From contig CAMDKL010000045.1 of the NCBI GenBank assembly GCA_945900945.1, positions 1-37,532 of the forward strand: a stretch of 37,532 nt of DNA, given 5' to 3'. Below are positions 34,475 through 37,532 of this stretch, piece after piece. A program made the translations under genes and the position numbers. The notes beneath the pieces are model-generated. The model saw only the letters and a program-made list of their open reading frames with translations. It searched no databases and had not been told where the DNA came from. This stretch comes from Pirellula staleyi DSM 6068. Its GTDB lineage: Bacteria > Planctomycetota > Planctomycetia > Pirellulales > Pirellulaceae. Numbering within the stretch: position 1 is the first letter of the stretch; the number at the start of each line of letters is the position of its first letter.

Positions 34475-35947
34475 ATGTTTACACGACGTGCGATGCTGAG
34501 GCAGGCGGGCGGTGGTTTCGGAATGATTGGCTTGCTCAATTTGCTCCACGACCAGGGGCTGATCATCCCCGAGTCGATTGCTGGCGCAAGCGAACAGAGT
34601 GGGCTGGGCGAGCGAGCACTCAATCCCCTTGCGGCTCAACCATCGCATTTCCAGCCAAAAGCTAAGCGTGTGATTTGGATTTTTGTAAACGGTGGTCCAA
34701 GTCAAGTTGATACGTGGGACTACAAACCGGCTCTCACGCAGTATCACGACAAGAGCATCAAGGAGTTTGCACCCGATTTTACGAACACGACCGGCTTTTT
34801 TAAGAACGCAGTCGGCAACCTGATGAAATCACCTTTCCATTTTACCCCTCGCGGAGAATGCGGGAAAATGGTGTCGTCCATTTTTCCGAAGCTTGGCGAG
34901 CATGTGGACAAGATGACATTTATACATTCGGGGTATACCGAATCCAATAATCACTCACCAGCGCTTTTTGCTATGAATACGGGAATGGCACGCATGGGGT
35001 TTCCATGTGCTGGATCTTGGGTCACGTATGGTTTAGGGAGTGAAAATCGCAATTTGCCTGGCTTTGTGGTGATGAGCGATCCTAAGGGGCGTGGACTACC
35101 CAAAGGCCATGCCGCAAACTGGAGCGCTGGTTTCTTGCCGGGTGTCTATCAAGGAACCTATCTGAGGCCGACCGGACAAGCGATCGATAATCTCGTGCCA
35201 CCATCAAACTTGAATGAGCGAGTTCAACGAACACAGCTTGATTTACTCAAGCAACTTAACAATGCGCACTTGCTACTGCACCCTCATGAAAACGACATGG
35301 CATCTCGAATCGAATCGTTTGAATTGGCTTATCGTATGCAGTCGGTTGCACCAGAAATACTGGATGTGGAGAAAGAATCGGCATCGATTCAGCAGCTCTA
35401 CGGAATCGGGCAAGAGCGTTGCGACCATTTTGCAAGACAGTGTTTGATGGCTCGGCGTCTAGTGGAATCTGGAGTCCGGTTTGTCCAAATCTACTCGGGA
35501 GGAATGGAAAACCAACGGTCATGGGATGGGCATAACGATATCGAAGGCAACCACCAACAGTTTGCGGATGAGACCGACCAGCCGGTAGCGGGCTTACTTA
35601 CGGATTTGGCTCAAAGAGGCTTACTATCCGATACGTTGGTAATTTGGTGCGGCGAGTTCGGGCGATTGCCGATCGCACAAACGGGCGCAAAGCCAGGAAG
35701 AGACCACAATCCACACTGTTTTTCGGCATGGATGGCAGGTGGTGGAGTGAAGGGGGGCTTTACCTATGGAGAGTCCGATGAAATAGGATACAAAGCCGCG
35801 ATCGATCGAATGCATTTGAACGATTTTCATGCGACCATTTTGCACCTTCTAGGACTGGACCACACCAAACTCACTTACCGTTACAACGGGCGTAATTTCC
35901 GATTGACCGACGTTGCTGGCGACGTCATTCACAAGATTATTGTTTAG
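34475..35947 (+). CDS. DUF1501 protein, Tat-exported
   Basis: 490 residues, start preceded by AGGAG eight bases upstream. The N-terminus FTRRAMLRQAGGGFGMIG is a twin-arginine signal. Family blocks in order: VIWIFVNGGPSQVDTWDYKP, HSGYTESNNHSPALFAMNTG, GSWVTYGLGSENRNLPGFVV, FELAYRMQSVAPEILD, SGVRFVQIYSGG, DTLVIWCGEFGRLP, GRDHNPHCFSAWMAGGGVKG and HLLGLDHTKLTYRYNGRNF. The fold is related to alkaline phosphatases/sulfatases. It is almost certainly a partner of the PSD1 gene just upstream, as in other planctomycetes. It also gives the template showing how much is missing from the fragment at 4145-4969. Confidence 0.95.
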   Translation: MFTRRAMLRQAGGGFGMIGLLNLLHDQGLIIPESIAGASEQSGLGERALNPLAAQPSHFQPKAKRVIWIFVNGGPSQVDTWDYKPALTQYHDKSIKEFAPDFTNTTGFFKNAVGNLMKSPFHFTPRGECGKMVSSIFPKLGEHVDKMTFIHSGYTESNNHSPALFAMNTGMARMGFPCAGSWVTYGLGSENRNLPGFVVMSDPKGRGLPKGHAANWSAGFLPGVYQGTYLRPTGQAIDNLVPPSNLNERVQRTQLDLLKQLNNAHLLLHPHENDMASRIESFELAYRMQSVAPEILDVEKESASIQQLYGIGQERCDHFARQCLMARRLVESGVRFVQIYSGGMENQRSWDGHNDIEGNHQQFADETDQPVAGLLTDLAQRGLLSDTLVIWCGEFGRLPIAQTGAKPGRDHNPHCFSAWMAGGGVKGGFTYGESDEIGYKAAIDRMHLNDFHATILHLLGLDHTKLTYRYNGRNFRLTDVAGDVIHKIIV

Positions 35948-36102
35948 TGTTGGTAATAGCGATAGCGACAACTGTCTCTCCCCGCCTGGCGGCAAGTACA
36001 AATCCCCAGCCACATGAAAACGCTAGCTTTATATTCAACTGAATTCTGCGATAACTAGAATTCCCCAGATCTGTTCGGCCTAAGCTCTCAAAGCGTATAC
36101 CG

Positions 36103-36425
36103 AATGCAACCGCTACGAACGGACGAGTTCCTGTCAAGGGCCGAGAACATCCTGATGTTCGGCAGGCCAGGCTCGGGAAGACATTATTGTGGAGCGCATT
36201 GGGGGAACAACTCGTTCGCCAAGGCCACACGGTATGCTTCGCTCCGTGCGTGAAACTAGTCCAGCACTTGCTACTGGCCAAGCGAGACCTGAGACTGCCT
36301 CAGTTGCTTACGAAACTTGGTCGATTCTTAGCATTGATTATCGACGACTTGGGCTATGTTCAGCAGAGCCGGGAGGAGATGGAAGTGCTCTTCACGTTGA
36401 TCGCGGAGTGGCCTGAAGGACATCA
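36103..36425 (+). pseudogene. IstB-like ATP-binding protein (IS21 helper), frameshifted fragment
   Basis: The frame from 36103 reads RTDEFLSRAENILMFGRPGSG and then breaks in the Walker A motif. The family reading continues one base away: KTLLWSALGEQLVRQG, LLLAKRDLRLPQLLTKL, then ALIIDDLGYVQQSREEMEV and LFTLIAEW. A single missing G in ggctcgggaagaca explains the shift. Walker B (LIIDDLG) survives. The first 90 residues and the C-terminal third are gone, and no partner istA transposase is present. Inactive. Confidence 0.8.
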
Positions 36426-36458
36426 ATCACAAACCTCTCAAACAATAGAGTATACCGA

Positions 36459-36758
36459 CTACTTCCAGCAGCCCATGGGACAGAAACGGTCTTGACCCTG
36501 TTCGAGGCACTTCACTCGCGGAACTTTGGCGATAAGAATCGTTTTGAATTGGCACGAATCCAAATGACGCCAACGACGCTCTTCTCCATGATCAAAACAA
36601 GACAGGGAGCAGCCACATTCAGGACAGTAAAACTTGACGCCACGAGGGTGCTCGACAGACACTCGGATCTCACCCTCTTTCAAATCCAACTTTACGTCTG
36701 CGACCTGCCAAGGTGTATCAAGGCACAGAATTGTCTGGTAAAGTTCTTTGTCTTGCAT
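36459..36758 (-). pseudogene. ISL3-family transposase, N-terminal fragment
   Basis: The minus frame starts MQDKELYQTILCLDTPWQVA and runs VEHPRGVKFYCPECGCSLSC, then HGEERRWRHLDSCQFKTIL and ARVPRVK-like sequence (actual AKVPRVKCLEQG). This is the zinc-binding N-terminal domain of ISL3 transposases, with CxxC and downstream Cys residues. The reading stops after 99 residues, whereas the full protein has about 400 and needs a DDE core. The break meets the end of the IstB fragment, so one element was cut by the other or by a later deletion. Confidence 0.85.
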
Positions 36759-36833
36759 TCCGAAATTTCCAAAACCAGGATTCTACCAAATCCACGGTAA
36801 AGCCGGATGGACCATTTTGTCGCCCTTTATAGC

Positions 36834-37298
36834 CTATGCATGAAGGAGCCTCGAGACGACTTGTCGCTCCCAATAACTCTTGCGGCCGATTCGAGTCTTA
36901 TCAACGTTTTCGAGCGCCAGCCAAGCCAAGGACCTTAGTTTGCTAACTTCTACGTCGAATCCTCTATAGTTATCGGCGACGAAGAGCCATTTATGGTGGT
37001 AGATGTACGGATCCTGGAGCTGTTTCCTTTTCTTGATGGTTCCATCGTTCTTTACTATGAACAAGTCACCGACAATGGGTTCGTCTGCGAAGTCGAAATC
37101 GGGAGAGTCAATAAATGAGCTTGTTTGTGTCGCCATCATGTACTTTACGATTGCATATTTGAAATCGGCTGGAATTTGCAATTTGGCTCTAGAAACCGCA
37201 TACGGCAGCACGTCTTGATAGTCGCGATGCACGTAAATCGCTCCTCCGATTTCCTTGCCTACTCCAAATTTTCTAGATCGTTTCGGCAAACTAGCCAT
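36834..37298 (-). CDS. Hypothetical protein, 154 aa
   Basis: The frame begins MASLPKRSRKFGVGKEIGGA and includes GAIYVHRDYQDVLP, QSS-FIDSPDFDFADEPIVGD (actual QTSSFIDSPDFDFADE), DPYIYHHKWLFVADNYRG and RIGRKSYWERQVV. It looks like an intact cytoplasmic protein: no signal, no TM helix, a conserved aromatic and basic composition and an evenly coding pattern. I have an impression of similar proteins in other bacteria but no function to offer. It is the first gene beyond the IS fragments and is not linked to a neighbour in the window. Confidence 0.6.
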   Translation of the reverse strand: MASLPKRSRKFGVGKEIGGAIYVHRDYQDVLPYAVSRAKLQIPADFKYAIVKYMMATQTSSFIDSPDFDFADEPIVGDLFIVKNDGTIKKRKQLQDPYIYHHKWLFVADNYRGFDVEVSKLRSLAWLALENVDKTRIGRKSYWERQVVSRLLHA

Positions 37299-37532
37299 TG
37301 AGGTGATTCCTAACTTGTGTCCTGAAACGGCAGTCTACTAGAAAACACTGCTTGCGTTTACTAAAGCGAAATCCAGAGGAGCAATGCCCCGGCAACAATC
37401 GAAGTTCGGACGGCACTTGAGATTATCAACATAACCACCTAGACTGAACGAGCTAGGAAATAATGCCACGATGCGTATGTTAAGCTTTTAGGGCAGGATC
37501 CGGAAGTCTCGGGTCAAGGTATCGATTTTCAC

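Noticed and set aside
1-37532. CRISPR array, tRNA, rRNA or complete prophage
   Set aside because: No regularly spaced repeats, no cloverleaf or rRNA segments and no phage structural genes were recognised.

Overview
The window looks like chromosomal DNA from a planctomycete, probably of the Pirellulaceae. The call rests on hallmark families: a PSCyt1/DUF1549/DUF1553 (PSD1) protein followed by a DUF1501 protein, a DUF1559 prepilin-like protein, a TIGR03067-type secreted protein, planctomycete-type neutral ceramidase and Gfo/Idh/MocA proteins with Tat signals, and scattered IS remnants. No rRNA, tRNA or CRISPR array was seen.

Layout. 1-3.8 kb: the 5' part of a secreted TIGR03067-type gene, a long gap with a degenerate zinc-ribbon ORF, then an unusual 717-aa membrane protein joining 7-8 transmembrane helices, three EF-hand loops and two cyclic-nucleotide-binding domains. 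4-8.1 kb: an extragenic palindrome, an internal DUF1501 fragment fused end-to-start to a truncated beta-helix gene, a small membrane protein, two transposase fragments, and an intact secreted beta-helix protein next to a partial, internally deleted copy of itself. 8.2-13.1 kb: an amine-catabolism module (truncated APC permease, APH-fold kinase, class III phospholyase/aminotransferase, intact APC permease). 13.1-14.5 kb: two decayed genes (sugar-binding protein, SGNH hydrolase). 14.7-22.6 kb: Gfo/Idh oxidoreductase, MFS transporter, a serine-recombinase relic, a FAD amine oxidoreductase divergent from a choline/ethanolamine-kinase-like gene, a Gfo/Idh relic and a ceramidase-family protein. 22.8-28.1 kb: a cobalamin riboswitch followed by a tight ExbB-like / DUF2149 / exported CobN-like cluster. 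28.1-35.9 kb: a secreted hypothetical protein on the minus strand, then DUF1559, a lipoprotein, PSD1 and DUF1501 reading together on the plus strand. 36-37.5 kb: IstB and ISL3 transposase fragments and an unrecognised 154-aa gene.

Two systems stand out. The first is the B12-riboswitch-controlled ExbB/DUF2149/CobN-like cluster. Its large chelatase-like protein has a signal peptide and a C-terminal membrane anchor, so it should work outside the cytoplasm; this resembles the HmuS-type systems of Bacteroidetes, but here it is wired to cobalamin. The second is the 7TM/EF-hand/double-cNMP receptor-like protein. The 8-20 kb stretch also repeatedly pairs small-molecule kinases with amine-handling enzymes and transporters, which suggests growth on hydroxylated or methylated amines. 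A short repeat at two places there marks junctions where older genes were cut.
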